DNA from: Glaciimonas sp. PCH181
GTDB lineage: Bacteria > Pseudomonadota > Gammaproteobacteria > Burkholderiales > Burkholderiaceae_D
DNA length: 64,000 bases
Assembly (NCBI RefSeq): GCF_003056055.1
Contig: NZ_PYFP01000002.1
Coordinates: forward strand, 1,550,001-1,614,000
Direction of reading: 5' to 3'
In this document: positions 30,122 through 38,730 of the stretch, piece after piece
Position numbering within the stretch: position 1 is the stretch's first letter
How the letters are laid out: each line of letters begins with the position of its first letter
Translations under genes and position numbers: made by a program
The notes under the pieces: model-generated
Database searches by the model: none
The model's input: the letters and a program-made list of their open reading frames with translations, nothing else
Told to the model about the DNA's origin: nothing

Positions 30122-30195
30122 ATTTGTTGCATCGCACAATAATTCTTGACGTAGTGATTTGTGTCTGTAAAATAGGATTTGTTGCAGCGCACCAT
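30122..30195 (+). promoter_or_regulatory. Phasin promoter with two flanking operator-like repeats
   Basis: Promoter TTGACG (30146-30151), 16-bp spacer, TAAAAT (30168-30173). Two 19-bp direct repeats ATTTGTTGCANCGCACNAT match at 17 of 19 positions, one upstream of -35 (30122-30140) and one just after -10 (30177-30195), 55 bp apart. This placement and the TTGC/GCAC content suggest sites for the polyhydroxyalkanoate repressor PhaR, by analogy with phasin promoters in other Burkholderiales. Confidence 0.65.
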
Positions 30196-30243
30196 TTGGT
30201 GGCTGACCGTTTGTTGAAGCATCTTATAAATTAGGAGAAGACC

Positions 30244-30801
30244 ATGTTTTCATTTCAAGAGCAGTTTTCCGCAGCCACCAAAGCCCATTTCGAAGCGCAA
30301 TTAGCATTGCTGAACACACTGACAACCAAAGCCTTTGAAGGCGTTGAAAAAGTCATCGAACTGAACATGAGCGCTGCTAAAGCATCAATGGAAGAGTCCA
30401 GCGCGTCTGCCAAGCAATTGCTCGGCGCAAAAGATGCACAAGATTTCGCCGCTATCGCTTCAGCCCAAGCTAAGCCAAACGCAGACAAGGCAGCCGCTTA
30501 TGGCCGTCACCTGCAAGGTATCGCTACTGGTACACAAGCTGAATTGACTAAAGCTGCTGAAGTTCAAATCGCTGAAACTAGCCGCCGTATCAATGCGCTG
30601 ATCGACGAAGTCAGCAAAAATGCACCAGCTGGTTCAGAAAACGCCATCGCTATTCTGAAATCGGTCATCGGTAACGCTAACGCTGGTTACGAGCAACTGA
30701 CTAAGACAGCTAAGCAAGCAGTAGAAACATTGGAAGCCAATGTGAATAATGCAGCAACTCAGTTCGCACAAACTGCTGACAAAGTCCGCACTAAGAAGTA
30801 A
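30244..30801 (+). CDS. phaP: Phasin family protein
   Basis: 185 residues, almost entirely helical and Ala/Lys/Glu-rich, starting MFSFQEQFSAATKAHFEAQL, with the family segment FEGVEKVIELN and SMEESSASAKQLLGAKD. Phasins coat polyhydroxyalkanoate granules and control granule number. Strong ribosome site AGGAGAAG. Its own promoter and terminator mark it as monocistronic and highly expressed, as is usual for phasins. Confidence 0.93.
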   Translation: MFSFQEQFSAATKAHFEAQLALLNTLTTKAFEGVEKVIELNMSAAKASMEESSASAKQLLGAKDAQDFAAIASAQAKPNADKAAAYGRHLQGIATGTQAELTKAAEVQIAETSRRINALIDEVSKNAPAGSENAIAILKSVIGNANAGYEQLTKTAKQAVETLEANVNNAATQFAQTADKVRTKK

Positions 30802-30845
30802 TTTATAGAATAAACGAGCCCGTCTGGATCAGGGCTCGGTAAGAC

Positions 30846-30886
30846 AAAAATGCCGCCTGGCTTCTCGCCAGGCGGCATTTTTATTT
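30846..30886. terminator. Bidirectional terminator after the phasin gene
   Basis: Perfect stem AAAAATGCCGCCTGGC / GCCAGGCGGCATTTTT, loop TTCTC, T runs both ways; between phasin (+) and the LysR gene (-). Confidence 0.88.
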
Positions 30887-30909
30887 TTGCGACAGCTTTG
30901 ATGGGCGAG

Positions 30910-31827
30910 TTATCCCGCCGGTAAATCACGATCCCAGTACGGCGCATCACCGAACTGCTCGGCTAGAAAATCGACAAAGGTCCGGACTTTGGCCGACAAA
31001 TGCTGGCGGCTGGGGTATACCGCGTAGATCGACAGCGTCTCGCTATGATATTCGGGCAACAAAGTGGTCAGTCTTCCGGCGCGGACATCGTCGCCAACTA
31101 TGAATGACGGTTGTAGGATAATCCCCATCCCTGCTAATGCGGCTTCCCGCAGCAGATCGCCGTTGTTGGTGTGAAGTCCGCCTTTGACGCGTGTTGTGAC
31201 CGTTTTTCCGTCACGTAAAAAGCGCCATTCATCGCGTGGTGTTGAGTAGGCATAACTCAGACAAACATGACTTTCCAAATCGGCCGGATGTTCTGGAACG
31301 CCATTTTTTGCCAGATATGCCGGCGCGGCGCACAACAAAATCCGCGCCGGGGCGATCTTGCGGGCGACCAGACTCTGGCCTTGTAGCTTGCCGATCCGAA
31401 TCGCCAGATCGAAACCCTCATCCACCAGGTCGACCACGCGATCCGATAACGACACATCCAGCGCAACATTCGGATAACGCTCGGCATATAACGGCAACAC
31501 GCGGCCCAGATGATTCACTGAAAACGACACCGGCACGTTGATACGCAATACGCCGCTTGGGTTGGTGGCGCTGTTGCTGGCGGTCATGGCTGCTTCGTCC
31601 AGATCCAGTAATACCTGACGGCACCGCTCCAGATAGGCGGCGCCGGTATCGGTCAGACTAATCCGGCGCGTACTGCGGTTGAGCAGGCGCGCATGCAAGT
31701 GCGCTTCAAGGTCGGCAATATGCCGTGTGACGGAGGGATTAGACAACTCCAGCGCCCGTGCCGCGCCCGACAAACTGCCGCAATCGGCGACTTTGACAAA
31801 GATCTTCATCGCTTCAAATAAATTCAT
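30910..31827 (-). CDS. LysR-family transcriptional regulator
   Basis: 305 residues. Winged helix-turn-helix at 1-60 (MNLFEAMKIFVKVADCGSLS, then SNPSVTRHIADLEAHL), co-inducer domain to the end. Divergent from the dioxygenase gene at 31982, 155 bp away, the classical position of a LysR regulator and its target. The inducer is unknown. Confidence 0.92.
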   Translation of the reverse strand: MNLFEAMKIFVKVADCGSLSGAARALELSNPSVTRHIADLEAHLHARLLNRSTRRISLTDTGAAYLERCRQVLLDLDEAAMTASNSATNPSGVLRINVPVSFSVNHLGRVLPLYAERYPNVALDVSLSDRVVDLVDEGFDLAIRIGKLQGQSLVARKIAPARILLCAAPAYLAKNGVPEHPADLESHVCLSYAYSTPRDEWRFLRDGKTVTTRVKGGLHTNNGDLLREAALAGMGIILQPSFIVGDDVRAGRLTTLLPEYHSETLSIYAVYPSRQHLSAKVRTFVDFLAEQFGDAPYWDRDLPAG

Positions 31828-31981
31828 CTTCGCGCCTTATTGTTTTGGAATCCGGAATGATCATTTTCTACGAAGCCTATTTTTCTTTCAAGTGGAAAAA
31901 TATATAGTAGTCATTAAAGCGGGGGCAAATTTGCGCCACCACGCTAGCTATATAGTCATTATTTTTAGTGGAGAAAACGCC

Positions 31982-32788
31982 ATGAGCACCCTTATTCCGC
32001 GTCGCATGCCAGCAATATTTTTCGGCCACGGCAGCCCGATGAACGCAATACAAGACAACCGTTTCACCCAAGCCTGGGAGCAATTAGGCGCCAAGGTAAC
32101 TGCGCTGAAGCCGCGTGCTATTTTGTCTATCTCGGCGCATTGGTATACGCGTGGCACAGCCGTTACCGCGATGCCGCAGCCCAAGACGATTCATGATTTT
32201 GGTGGGTTTCCGCAGGCCTTGTTTGATATGCAATATCCGGCTGCGGGCGATCCGGCATTGGCTGCCCAGATACGAGATTTGCTGGCGCCTATGGCCGTCG
32301 AGATGGATCAATCCTGGGGCTTTGATCACGGGACATGGTCGGTGTTGGTGAAGGCACTGCCGCATGCCGATATTCCGGTAATTCAGTTGAGTATTGACGC
32401 CACGCAAGGGCCGCAATTTCATTTTGAGTTGGGCCGGAAATTAGCGGCATTGCGCGATCAGGGTGTCGTGATTATCGGAAGCGGCGATGTCGTGCATAAC
32501 TTGCGCCTGATGAATTGGGACCCAAATGCGCCTGCGCATGGCTGGGCAGAGCGCTTTAACACCACGATTCGGGAAAGTTTATTAAGCGGTGATCATCAAA
32601 AAGTGGTGAATTACGCTGCTTTGGGCGAGGACGGAAAGTTGTCCGTGCCGACCGCAGAACACTTTTTACCATTGCTGTACATCATCGGCACGCAGCATGA
32701 CGATGAGCAAGTCACGATCCCGATCGACGGCATCAATATGGGCGCGATCAGCATGTTGTGCGCGGTGGTGGGGAACTTAGAAAATTGA
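31982..32788 (+). CDS. DODA-type extradiol aromatic ring-opening dioxygenase
   Basis: 268 residues from ATG 31982, preceded by GTGGAG. LigB-superfamily enzyme of the YgiD/4,5-DOPA type: metal-site histidines in FFGHGSPMNAI, SISAHWYTRGT and DHGTWSVL, with HNLRLMNW near the C-terminal half. It cleaves catecholic rings using Fe or Zn; the physiological substrate is not fixed. The direct repeats TATATAGT(AG)TCATTA near 31901-31917 and 31948-31961 lie in the intergenic region and could be LysR sites. Confidence 0.88.
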   Translation: MSTLIPRRMPAIFFGHGSPMNAIQDNRFTQAWEQLGAKVTALKPRAILSISAHWYTRGTAVTAMPQPKTIHDFGGFPQALFDMQYPAAGDPALAAQIRDLLAPMAVEMDQSWGFDHGTWSVLVKALPHADIPVIQLSIDATQGPQFHFELGRKLAALRDQGVVIIGSGDVVHNLRLMNWDPNAPAHGWAERFNTTIRESLLSGDHQKVVNYAALGEDGKLSVPTAEHFLPLLYIIGTQHDDEQVTIPIDGINMGAISMLCAVVGNLEN

Positions 32789-32792
32789 TGCT

Positions 32793-32832
32793 GCTGCGTC
32801 CGCGAAGCGATGATTTCTGGCGCGGACGCAGC
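32793..32832. repeat. 12-bp perfect inverted repeat between convergent genes
   Basis: GCTGCGTCCGCG (32793-32804) and CGCGGACGCAGC (32821-32832) with a 16-nt loop. No T run on either side, so it may be a Rho-coupled 3' end or an RNA-stabilising hairpin shared by the dioxygenase (+) and flavoprotein (-) genes. Confidence 0.55.
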
Positions 32833-32854
32833 GACTACGATACGTTTGAGGTGG

Positions 32855-34456
32855 TTATTTCGCCATGCTCAGCGCGACCGCCTCTGCCACGCGGATGCCG
32901 TCGATTGCTGCTGACATAATGCCGCCAGCGTAACCGGCTCCCTCGCCAGCAGGGAACAAGCCAACTGTATTCAGACTTTGCAAACTATCGTCGTGACGTT
33001 TAATCCGAACCGGCGAGGATGTCCGGGTTTCAACGCCGGTCAATACCGCATCGGCCATCGCAAAGCCGCGGATTTGCTTGTCAAAGGCAGGTAAAGCTTC
33101 GCGCATGGCGGTGATTGCATAGTCGGGCAGCGCCGTACTCAAATCGCCTAAATGTACGCCGGGTTTATACGATGGTTGCACGCTGCCGAAAGCGGTGGAA
33201 GCGCGTTTAGCCAGAAAATCGCCGACCAGTTGCCCCGGTGCATCGTAATTACTGCCGCCGAGTTCGTAGGCGCGTGATTCCCAATGTTCTTGCAGCGCGA
33301 TGCCTGCGAGCGGATGGCCAGGATAATCGGCGGGCGTAATGCCGACGACGATGCCACTGTTGGCGTTGCGTTCATTACGTGAATACTGGCTCATGCCGTT
33401 GGTGACGACGCGTCCCGGCTCGGATGTCGCAGCGACCACAGTACCGCCCGGGCACATGCAAAAACTATAGACCGCACGGCCATTGGCGCAGTGATGGACT
33501 AGTTTGTAATCCGCTGCGCCGAGTATTGGATGCCCGGCGCTGGGGCCAAATCGACATTTGTCGATCAGGGATTGGGGATGCTCAATCCGAAAGCCGACCG
33601 AAAACGGTTTTGCTTCGACATACACGCCACGGTCAAACAACATGCGAAACGTATCGCGCGCGCTATGACCGATCGCCAGCACCACGTGATCGCTGACGAT
33701 GGCTTCTCCGCTGGCGAGTATGACTGCGCGGATTTGACCATTCTCAATATCCAGATCCTGGACTTTTTGCTCGAAGCGGAATTCGCCGCCCAACGCTTCA
33801 ATCGACGCCCGCATTTTTTCGACCATCTTTACCAGACGGAAAGTGCCGATATGCGGTTTGCTGACGTACATAATTTCTTCCGGCGCGTCGGCCAGCACGA
33901 ATTCGGTCAGGACTTTGCGGCCGTAATGTTTAGGGTCTTTAATCTGCGTCCACAGTTTGCCATCAGAAAAAGTCCCTGCGCCGCCTTCGCCGAACTGGAC
34001 ATTCGATTCCGGTGCTAATTCACGTTTGCGCCATAGTCCCCAAGTATCTTTGGTACGTTCACGCACTGCCTTGCCGCGTTCCAGAATAATCGGCTTAAAT
34101 CCCATTTGCGCCAGAATCAATGCCGCAAACAGGCCGCAAGGGCCGGTGCCAATGACGACCGGGCGCGATTTTTCGGTGCCGTTGGCGTGCGCGACAAATT
34201 TGTACTGCATATCCGGCGTGGCCGTTACATGCTTATGCGCCTTCAGACGTTGCTGGATGGTCGCTTCGTCTTTTACGTCGACATCAACGGTATAGGTCAG
34301 CGTGACTGCATTTTTCTTGCGGGCGTCATAACTCCGTCGAAAAATCGTGAAGCCAAGCAGAGCTTCAGGTTTGATCCCGAGCCGCTCCAGAATCGCGCCG
34401 TGCAGCGCGTCTTCAGAATGGTCGAGCGGGAGTTGAATTTCGTTCAATCGCAACAT
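32855..34456 (-). CDS. FAD-dependent dehydrogenase (COG2509 type)
   Basis: 533 residues. An N-terminal extension of about 100 residues is followed by the FAD-binding motif VIGTGPCGLFAALILAQMG and ILERGK; GEGGAGTFSDGKLWT, VLAIGHSARDTF, SFCMCPGG and the C-terminal GLFPAGEGAGYAGGI are family signatures. It belongs to the uncharacterised NAD(P)/FAD-dependent oxidoreductases of COG2509. Cytoplasmic; substrate unknown. The start at ATG 34456 gives MLRLNEIQLPL. Stands alone. Confidence 0.88.
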   Translation of the reverse strand: MLRLNEIQLPLDHSEDALHGAILERLGIKPEALLGFTIFRRSYDARKKNAVTLTYTVDVDVKDEATIQQRLKAHKHVTATPDMQYKFVAHANGTEKSRPVVIGTGPCGLFAALILAQMGFKPIILERGKAVRERTKDTWGLWRKRELAPESNVQFGEGGAGTFSDGKLWTQIKDPKHYGRKVLTEFVLADAPEEIMYVSKPHIGTFRLVKMVEKMRASIEALGGEFRFEQKVQDLDIENGQIRAVILASGEAIVSDHVVLAIGHSARDTFRMLFDRGVYVEAKPFSVGFRIEHPQSLIDKCRFGPSAGHPILGAADYKLVHHCANGRAVYSFCMCPGGTVVAATSEPGRVVTNGMSQYSRNERNANSGIVVGITPADYPGHPLAGIALQEHWESRAYELGGSNYDAPGQLVGDFLAKRASTAFGSVQPSYKPGVHLGDLSTALPDYAITAMREALPAFDKQIRGFAMADAVLTGVETRTSSPVRIKRHDDSLQSLNTVGLFPAGEGAGYAGGIMSAAIDGIRVAEAVALSMAK

Positions 34457-34781
34457 GGGTGTTCCGGTAAAAATCTTGATAATTGTTGGCGCCGTTGCAA
34501 TGCGCGCACAAGGCAGAGACGCTTATGCGCGGCAACGGCTCGCTGGACGCCATTTTACCTTAGGGCACCGCAGATTCCGACGCATTCTGAGTTTTGCGGT
34601 CGTGTCAGTGTTCGTTGGGCAGCGGTGGCGAATCGGCCACAAATAAGAGGTGTTTCAAACTGTGTCAAAAAGACCGTAAAACCCGTTATTAGATCAAATT
34701 GGAAACACAAAATTACAGTTAATAGCGATTCTTTGGCCTATATTACTTGTCAGGACATACTCAATTCAAAGGAGATTTTCC
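34457..34781. other. Divergent intergenic region with an inverted repeat
   Basis: 325 bp without a gene. GCCGTTGC (34491-34498) and GCAACGGC (34532-34539) can form a hairpin with inner GCGC pairing, in the 5' leader of the flavoprotein transcript. The right half is A/T-rich and carries the unresolved promoter of the YXWGXW gene. Confidence 0.5.
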
Positions 34782-35096
34782 ATGAAATTCAAGGCGATTA
34801 TTTGCGTTAGCCTGCTCTCAATCAGTGCAGGATTGCTGGCCCCAATATCGGAGGCGCAAGCACAGGTTGTGGTGGGTGTCGGCGTTGCACCTCCTCCCCC
34901 TCGCTATGAGGTGATTCCTCCACCAAGAGGCGGTTTTGTCTGGGCTCCGGGTTTCTGGCGCTGGAACGGACGGCGGCACGTCTGGGTTGGCGGTCATTAC
35001 ATCCGTGCGCGCCCCGGCTATCGTTATTACGAACCACGCTGGGAGCGCGGTGATCGTGGCGACTGGCGCTTCCGTGAGCGCGGTTGGGAAAGATAA
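34782..35096 (+). CDS. YXWGXW-repeat exported protein
   Basis: 104 residues. Signal peptide (CVSLLSISAGLLAPISEAQAQ), then a Pro-rich linker APPPPRYEVIPPPRGG and Trp/Tyr/Arg repeats (APGFWRWNGRRHVWVGGHY, YRYYEPRW, ending ERGWER). This is the YXWGXW repeat family of short periplasmic or outer-membrane-facing proteins of unknown function, common in Burkholderiales. Strong RBS AAAGGAGA. Own terminator follows. Confidence 0.85.
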   Translation: MKFKAIICVSLLSISAGLLAPISEAQAQVVVGVGVAPPPPRYEVIPPPRGGFVWAPGFWRWNGRRHVWVGGHYIRARPGYRYYEPRWERGDRGDWRFRERGWER

Positions 35097-35132
35097 AAGT
35101 TGGTCTGGCATGGTCCGCATGTCAGTATTTCA

Positions 35133-35157
35133 GGGCGCCTTCGGGTGCTCTTTTTTT
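35133..35157 (+). terminator. Terminator of the YXWGXW gene
   Basis: Stem GGGCGCC / GGTGCTC (two G-U pairs) with a stable TTCG tetraloop, followed by seven T. Confidence 0.82.
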
Positions 35158-35165
35158 CGCCATTT

Positions 35166-36923
35166 TTACGGCTTAGTACGCCGTTGCGCTTTTAAGATAA
35201 AGCGCGCCGGGTCTAGCGCTGCGGCTAGCTCTGCTTCTATCGGTAACGGCTCGTCATTCAATTCTGCGGCCAGCAGTTCTGCTGCCAACGGTGCCCAGAT
35301 CAATCCGCGTGACGCATAGCCCAGCAAACCGTATAGCCCTGGCAAGCGCGGGATATCTTTCAATTGCGGTTCGCGGAGTGGCGATGTTGCCGTCGTATCG
35401 GGCAGCGCGCCGACCAGCGGCAGACGGTCGGTCGCCACGCAACGAAAACCTACTCGACCAGTCAACGGCAATACGGTTACATCGGCAGTCCAGTCGGGCA
35501 GGATTTGGTGCAAACGCGCCAGATTTTCGTCCTGACTGCTTTGGCGTAAGGCCGTTTCGGCATCGTTGTCATAGGTCGCGCCGATACTGCATAGACCATT
35601 TATCGCTGGCGTCAGATAACCATCGCCGCACAGTACCGGCATGATCGCCGGAGCGCTTTCTGCATCGAGATACGTGACCTGACCCCGAATCGCGGTCAGC
35701 GGCAAGTCGCAGGTTTGTGGAAAAGACAGCGCGCCCATGCCGTTTGCCAGAATGACCACCGGCGCAGTGGCAATCTCAGCACCGTTTTCATCGCAAACCT
35801 GCCAGCTATCGGCCATTTTTATGAGTGTGCTGGCGCTGACATTAAAGTGGGTTTGCAACTGCGAACCGCAGGCTTGCAGCATGGCGCGGCACAAACTCTG
35901 TGGATGGACCCAGCCGCCGCCGGGGAATAACCAGCCACCGCCGCTGACGGGCGCTCCCAATAATGCGCTGGCCGCCGGTTGCGCCAGCCATTGTGCGTAT
36001 TCGGCGGGGAAATCTGTTTGTTGCGACAAATTTTGCTGGGCTTCTGCATGGGCGGCATCGCGGGCTATCTGGAGCACGCCGCAAGCGGCACCGGAAAAAC
36101 CGTTGCCAATGCCGCCCAGACTTTGCCAGACATGCCGTGCGAATAAATATGCGTTGCGGCTGAGGCGCGAGGTGGGATTGTCATCTCTGGATAAAAGCGG
36201 CATAAAGATGCCTGCCAGATTGCCGGACGCTTCTTGTGCGATATTGGCATGGCGTTCAATTAACGTTACTTTCCAGCCGCGTAAGGCCAGCCGTTGACAT
36301 GCAGCCGCGCCTGCCAATCCCGCACCAAGAATGATGGCGTGACGCTGGACTGGCGGAGGTTGTGTGCGGGGCGTTGTAATTCGCCATCGTGGACAAAAAC
36401 AGGCATTTTTTACTGCAGCACCGGGCGTATTTTCAAACACAAATCCAGCGTTTTCCACCATTTTTTGCTGGCTGTCGCTGGACATCGGCATACGCAATAT
36501 TGCTTGGGCTTTAGCCAGTCGTCCCAAGCGCGTCCATAGCGATAATGGCCAGTCTTGCGCTGACAGATAAAAAGCATCGATGCGGGCATCAATTTGTTGC
36601 ACGCATTTAGCGCTGTCGCCGATCATCAGCGTCAGCACGATCTGGTTTTGGTCCAGATAAATGCGATGAAATCCCGGCACTGCAACAGGCCAGACCGCCA
36701 ACAGCGCCTCGGACAATTCGGCCCATTCTGACTGTTTCTGGGCCATCTCTGCAATGGATAAACCCGTCGGTAGCCACGCCAGATAGTGTAATTGCTGTGG
36801 TCGTGCAGCGTCGTCGCGCCAGGCCTGCCAGATTGCGAGGAATTGCTGACCAGCCTCGAATGCGGTATCTAGCACGGTATAGGAGGATTTTTGTCGCCAT
36901 TCTGCGACGATTTTTTCAATCAT
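35166..36923 (-). CDS. mnmC: MnmC, tRNA mnm5s2U34 biosynthesis protein with degenerate methyltransferase domain
   Basis: 585 residues from the first ATG (36923); the frame stays open to a TTG at 37022 (618 residues), and neither has a strong ribosome site. The C-terminal two-thirds is a sound FAD-dependent oxidase: GAGLAGAAACQRLALRGW, ERHANIAQEASGNLAGIFMPL, IRGQVTYL, LTGRVGFRCVATDRLPLVG, LGYASRGL. It removes the carboxymethyl group of cmnm5U34. The N-terminal methyltransferase half aligns only loosely with E. coli MnmC. The SAM-binding GFGTGLNF is replaced by TAFEAGQQF, and the catalytic-loop block DGFAPAKNP is missing (DAFYLSAQDWPLSLW instead). It probably keeps oxidase function only. Confidence 0.85.
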   Translation of the reverse strand: MIEKIVAEWRQKSSYTVLDTAFEAGQQFLAIWQAWRDDAARPQQLHYLAWLPTGLSIAEMAQKQSEWAELSEALLAVWPVAVPGFHRIYLDQNQIVLTLMIGDSAKCVQQIDARIDAFYLSAQDWPLSLWTRLGRLAKAQAILRMPMSSDSQQKMVENAGFVFENTPGAAVKNACFCPRWRITTPRTQPPPVQRHAIILGAGLAGAAACQRLALRGWKVTLIERHANIAQEASGNLAGIFMPLLSRDDNPTSRLSRNAYLFARHVWQSLGGIGNGFSGAACGVLQIARDAAHAEAQQNLSQQTDFPAEYAQWLAQPAASALLGAPVSGGGWLFPGGGWVHPQSLCRAMLQACGSQLQTHFNVSASTLIKMADSWQVCDENGAEIATAPVVILANGMGALSFPQTCDLPLTAIRGQVTYLDAESAPAIMPVLCGDGYLTPAINGLCSIGATYDNDAETALRQSSQDENLARLHQILPDWTADVTVLPLTGRVGFRCVATDRLPLVGALPDTTATSPLREPQLKDIPRLPGLYGLLGYASRGLIWAPLAAELLAAELNDEPLPIEAELAAALDPARFILKAQRRTKP

Positions 36924-37064
36924 TTTTTCGTCTGTGGCCGCGTGATTTGCTGGTTCTGATCTCGGCTGCACGCATAAATAGTGTCTGATTTTGCAGGTAT
37001 TGTTGAAACTAAGGTTTTGCAATCATTGCACATAAAAAAGTGATGGACGACATCGCTAGCGCAG

Positions 37065-37094
37065 GGATATGCAGCCCGGGAAAACTGCATATCC
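37065..37094. repeat. 10-bp inverted repeat downstream of the orphan gene
   Basis: GGATATGCAG (37065-37074) and CTGCATATCC (37085-37094), loop of 10 nt, between the orphan (-) and mnmC (-). No T run. Possibly an mRNA 3' structure. Confidence 0.45.
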
Positions 37095-37102
37095 GCTGCG
37101 GA

Positions 37103-38566
37103 TTAGGTGCGCGTATTCATCTCAATAACGTTCACACTTTGAAGCATAACGGGTGGCACATTTTCTGTGCGCTGTAACCAAGTCCCAAACGATTCCCACG
37201 GTCGCCCCAGCAATTCTTGCACTATAAGCCATAGTCGGTAGGGCGCGCGTATCGACAAATTGACGGTATTTTCAAATTTACCGTTCTGAAATTGTTGCCC
37301 AAATGCGTTTTCTGCTGCTTTGTTAGTTAATAAGCCATCGTCGGCTACGTTAAATGTGATCTTCCGTTCTGTTAAAAATGCCTCTAACGCTTCTCGTGAC
37401 GTTAAATTATCCTCCCTGACAAAATCGGCAGTCCATCCGTCGGGAGCCATAATCTGCGCAAGCAATGGCGTCGTGCAAAAGGAAAAAGCCAGATTTATTC
37501 GCTTTAATCCCAGTACGTGGGGATGCTCGGGGCCGCAGTCTTTGTATTTTTCAAAAAGCATTTCAGCGTTCGATTTTATATTGTCCATCCCTTGGCCGAT
37601 TATGGCGGTGCGTGCTGCAACGCCCATGGCGCTGCTGATCGCGCGCGTGCTGTCTGATATATTTCCCAGCAATCGTAGGAAACCACGATATGACGAAGCC
37701 GCGTCTTTTGCGCCCAGCGCTTCCGCAGCAAATAGCGTTAGTCTGCCGGCAGGGATGACTGTATTGAGGACGGTAAAAATCGTTGAAAAATCCCGCAATT
37801 TTTCCACGCATTGCAGCCCAAAGTAAAAAACGCTATTCCATGCTGAGGTATTCTTGATTAGCGCTGGATCCTGAAGATATTCTTTGACAGCGTTAACGTA
37901 GATGGTCAGGCGTTTTTCCATCTCATCGGCCATATGCTGTCGCTTTAACGTTCCATAGCTAAGGCCCAGTGTGAGCGGCGTCTTCAAACCTTCGACGCCG
38001 ATCAGCGCCCAATCGCCAACGGGCGAGCGCAGTGGCCCATTGGCGGTCTGGAATCCGCTGGCCGGGTCGTCCTCAGACAAGCCATTGACAATCACGGCGA
38101 CCATGGAAGCGCTTACCACCAGCGAGATAAGATCTCGCAACAAGCGTATTTTCAATCCGTCACTTGCCGCGGCTTTGATTTCATCCAGAATTTTGCCGAT
38201 TTGACGCATCAGGATTTTTGTTTCTTCTTCCTTTAATGCTGGTTTGGAAGGATCGGTCGAGATGGCCGACGCTGTATTGAAAGCAGGAAGAAGTTTTAGA
38301 TGATTTTCGGCTGCGGCGAATTCGGTCTGATAAAAGCCGCCGCCAGCCAAAGCAAATACGCTCTTGAAGCCCGTTATTAAGGTATTTACGCCAGCGAGGT
38401 GATCAGGTCCGGGTTCACAACGTGGTTGTAATTGATCCGATGTGAGTGCCGCAGATTTTAATCGCCTTTTAATGACACTATCTTTGGCGCTATCTTGGGC
38501 GGTCGGAAATGCTTGGGGCTGACTAATGGCTGTAAGTTGTGTGCTTGCTGATGAAATTCCCGGCAT
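37103..38566 (-). CDS. Orphan protein of unknown function, effector-like N-terminus
   Basis: 487 residues; AAAGGA 6 bases upstream of ATG 38566 supports the start. I do not recognise a family. The first ~27 residues are rich in Ser, Thr, Gln and Ala with no acidic residue before D25, a composition like type III secretion signals. There is no Sec signal peptide. A hydrophobic stretch (LISLVVSASMVAVIVNGL, near 145-165) may span or insert in a membrane; further amphipathic regions follow (VLNTVIPAGRLTLFAAEALG, AISSAMGVAARTAIIG). No catalytic motif is visible. Base composition seems slightly more A/T-rich than the neighbours. It lies alone between traB and mnmC with no toxin partner or secretion genes in view. 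A type III effector is only an inference. Confidence 0.6.
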   Translation of the reverse strand: MPGISSASTQLTAISQPQAFPTAQDSAKDSVIKRRLKSAALTSDQLQPRCEPGPDHLAGVNTLITGFKSVFALAGGGFYQTEFAAAENHLKLLPAFNTASAISTDPSKPALKEEETKILMRQIGKILDEIKAAASDGLKIRLLRDLISLVVSASMVAVIVNGLSEDDPASGFQTANGPLRSPVGDWALIGVEGLKTPLTLGLSYGTLKRQHMADEMEKRLTIYVNAVKEYLQDPALIKNTSAWNSVFYFGLQCVEKLRDFSTIFTVLNTVIPAGRLTLFAAEALGAKDAASSYRGFLRLLGNISDSTRAISSAMGVAARTAIIGQGMDNIKSNAEMLFEKYKDCGPEHPHVLGLKRINLAFSFCTTPLLAQIMAPDGWTADFVREDNLTSREALEAFLTERKITFNVADDGLLTNKAAENAFGQQFQNGKFENTVNLSIRAPYRLWLIVQELLGRPWESFGTWLQRTENVPPVMLQSVNVIEMNTRT

Positions 38567-38730
38567 CTTTATCCTTTAGAACATTTATAGTGCACGTACC
38601 TATCTTTTTGTTATTAAAAAGATCTTTTAAAAGCGAATTTTGTGATCGCAAAAGAGCAGTGCGTCTGAGGGTACAGACGCATGCGTGCTTCATTTCTATG
38701 GTTTTGTTGGGTTTTCAGCGAGTGGCGGGA

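Noticed and set aside
38612..38633. A/T-rich palindrome AAAAGATCTTTT upstream of the orphan gene
   Set aside because: Only 12 bp and low complexity; could arise by chance in A/T-rich DNA.
38567..38730. PIP-box or hrp-box upstream of the orphan, to test a type III link
   Set aside because: Searched for TTCGC-type pairs on the minus strand; the only GCGAA and GCAAA copies are about 10 bp apart, not the expected 15-16.
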